In this document: positions 63,700 through 64,000 of the stretch, in pieces | Numbering within the stretch: position 1 is the first letter of the stretch | Layout: every line of letters begins with the position of its first letter | DNA from: Brevibacillus sp. | Lineage (GTDB): Bacteria; Bacillota; Bacilli; Brevibacillales; Brevibacillaceae | Direction: 5' to 3' | Assembly: GCA_017656235.1 (NCBI GenBank) | Contig: JACDOF010000003.1 | Location: forward strand, 169,654-233,653 | DNA length: 64,000 bases | Made by a program: the position numbers and the translations under genes | Notes under the pieces: generated by a model | Database searches by the model: none | Seen by the model: only the letters and a program-made list of their open reading frames with translations | Told to the model about the DNA's origin: nothing

Positions 63700-63750
63700 A
63701 AGATTTTTTATAAAAAACTGTTGACTATTTGCCGTGGGATTTGTTATAGT
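63700..63750 (+). promoter_or_regulatory. rRNA promoter P1 with UP element
   Basis: UP-like A+T tract (63700-63720) directly before -35 TTGACT (63721-63726), 18-bp spacer, -10 TATAGT (63745-63750). Confidence 0.85.
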
Positions 63751-63818
63751 TATCCTCGTTGCCGCGATTGAGCGTGGTTGGACGCTGATCGCTAATCGAA
63801 AAAACAAAAAATTACCTC

Positions 63819-63847
63819 TTGCAAGTATCGGGCTGATGTGGTAGACT
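63819..63847 (+). promoter_or_regulatory. rRNA promoter P2
   Basis: -35 TTGCAA (63819-63824), 17-bp spacer, -10 TAGACT (63842-63847), preceded by an A-rich tract. Tandem rrn promoters are usual in Bacillales. Confidence 0.6.
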
Positions 63848-63894
63848 TATAAAGGTCGTCACTTTGCGGGATGCGGTGGCGGAGGTAAATGAAA

Positions 63895-63909
63895 TGCTCC
63901 TTGAAAACT
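63895..63909 (+). promoter_or_regulatory. rRNA leader boxA antitermination signal
   Basis: TGCTCCTTGAAAACT differs by one base from the B. subtilis boxA (TGCTCTTTGAAAACT). Confidence 0.75.
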
Positions 63910-63970
63910 GAACAGCGAAGCGTTTGAAGCGAAGCAATATGCTTGAAATGACCTTGATCAATTCTTTGAT

Positions 63971-64000
63971 TTTTATTGGAGAGTTTGATCCTGGCTCAGG
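63971..64000 (+). rRNA. 16S ribosomal RNA, 5' end only
   Basis: The last 30 bases contain GAGAGTTTGATCCTGGCTCA, the universal 16S 5' sequence. The gene runs out of the window. The exact mature 5' end is taken from related Bacilli. Confidence 0.97.

Overview
The window looks like chromosomal DNA from an endospore-forming member of the Bacillales with fairly high GC (roughly 55 percent by eye). Evidence: sporulation genes (ytrH, ytrI, spo0M), CodY, a T-box tyrS, an S4-autoregulated monocistronic rpsD, the acuABC genes, and the Bacillus-type neighbourhoods gap-nrdR-dnaB-dnaI and ytrP/yttP/ezrA/iscS/thiI. A Brevibacillus-like or other Paenibacillaceae-related organism is my best guess; the genus is inference.

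Layout. 1-7.1 kb: 3' part of glyceraldehyde-3-phosphate dehydrogenase, an HD-GYP protein, then nrdR, an orphan solute-binding lipoprotein, dnaB and dnaI (primosome loading). 7.2-16.6 kb: a YdcF-like protein, acuABC, a large class A penicillin-binding protein, T-box-controlled tyrS and rpsD. 16.9-30 kb: an SLH cell-surface protein, a histidine phosphatase, a GAF-GGDEF diguanylate cyclase, a metallo-beta-lactamase-fold hydrolase, a lipoprotein, a TetR regulator, an EzrA homologue that carries an extracytoplasmic TPM domain, and a flavoprotein. 30-40.4 kb: an M42 peptidase, a sensor HD-GYP protein, an MFS exporter, several very small genes, ytrHI, spo0M, codY, two decayed genes and a DUF1540 protein.

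40.4-48.5 kb is one tight operon: a branched-chain-amino-acid-type ABC importer (two ATPases, two permeases, one binding lipoprotein) interleaved with an acyl-CoA synthetase and a PaaK-like protein, which suggests uptake and CoA activation of an organic acid. 48.7-56.9 kb is a sigma-54-dependent PTS operon: a LevR-type activator, a near-perfect -24/-12 promoter with two upstream 11-bp repeats set 21 bp apart, then EIIB, EIIC, a ChbG-type deacetylase, EIIA, a GH4 6-phospho-glycosidase, a HAD phosphatase and an extra HPr. 57-64 kb: dapF, a LysM protein, a cysteine desulfurase with ThiI, a fumarylacetoacetate-hydrolase-family enzyme, then tandem rRNA promoters and the first bases of a 16S gene.

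The strongest signal not explained by genes is a family of modular, hairpin-rich intergenic elements (six copies, A to F, both orientations, about 170-460 bp). Several have inverted ends related to GACAAAGTGTC, and they cluster at gene 3' ends next to terminators. Copy F lies between two copies of the A+T-rich sequence that forms the UP element of the rRNA promoter. The second notable item is the TPM-EzrA fusion.
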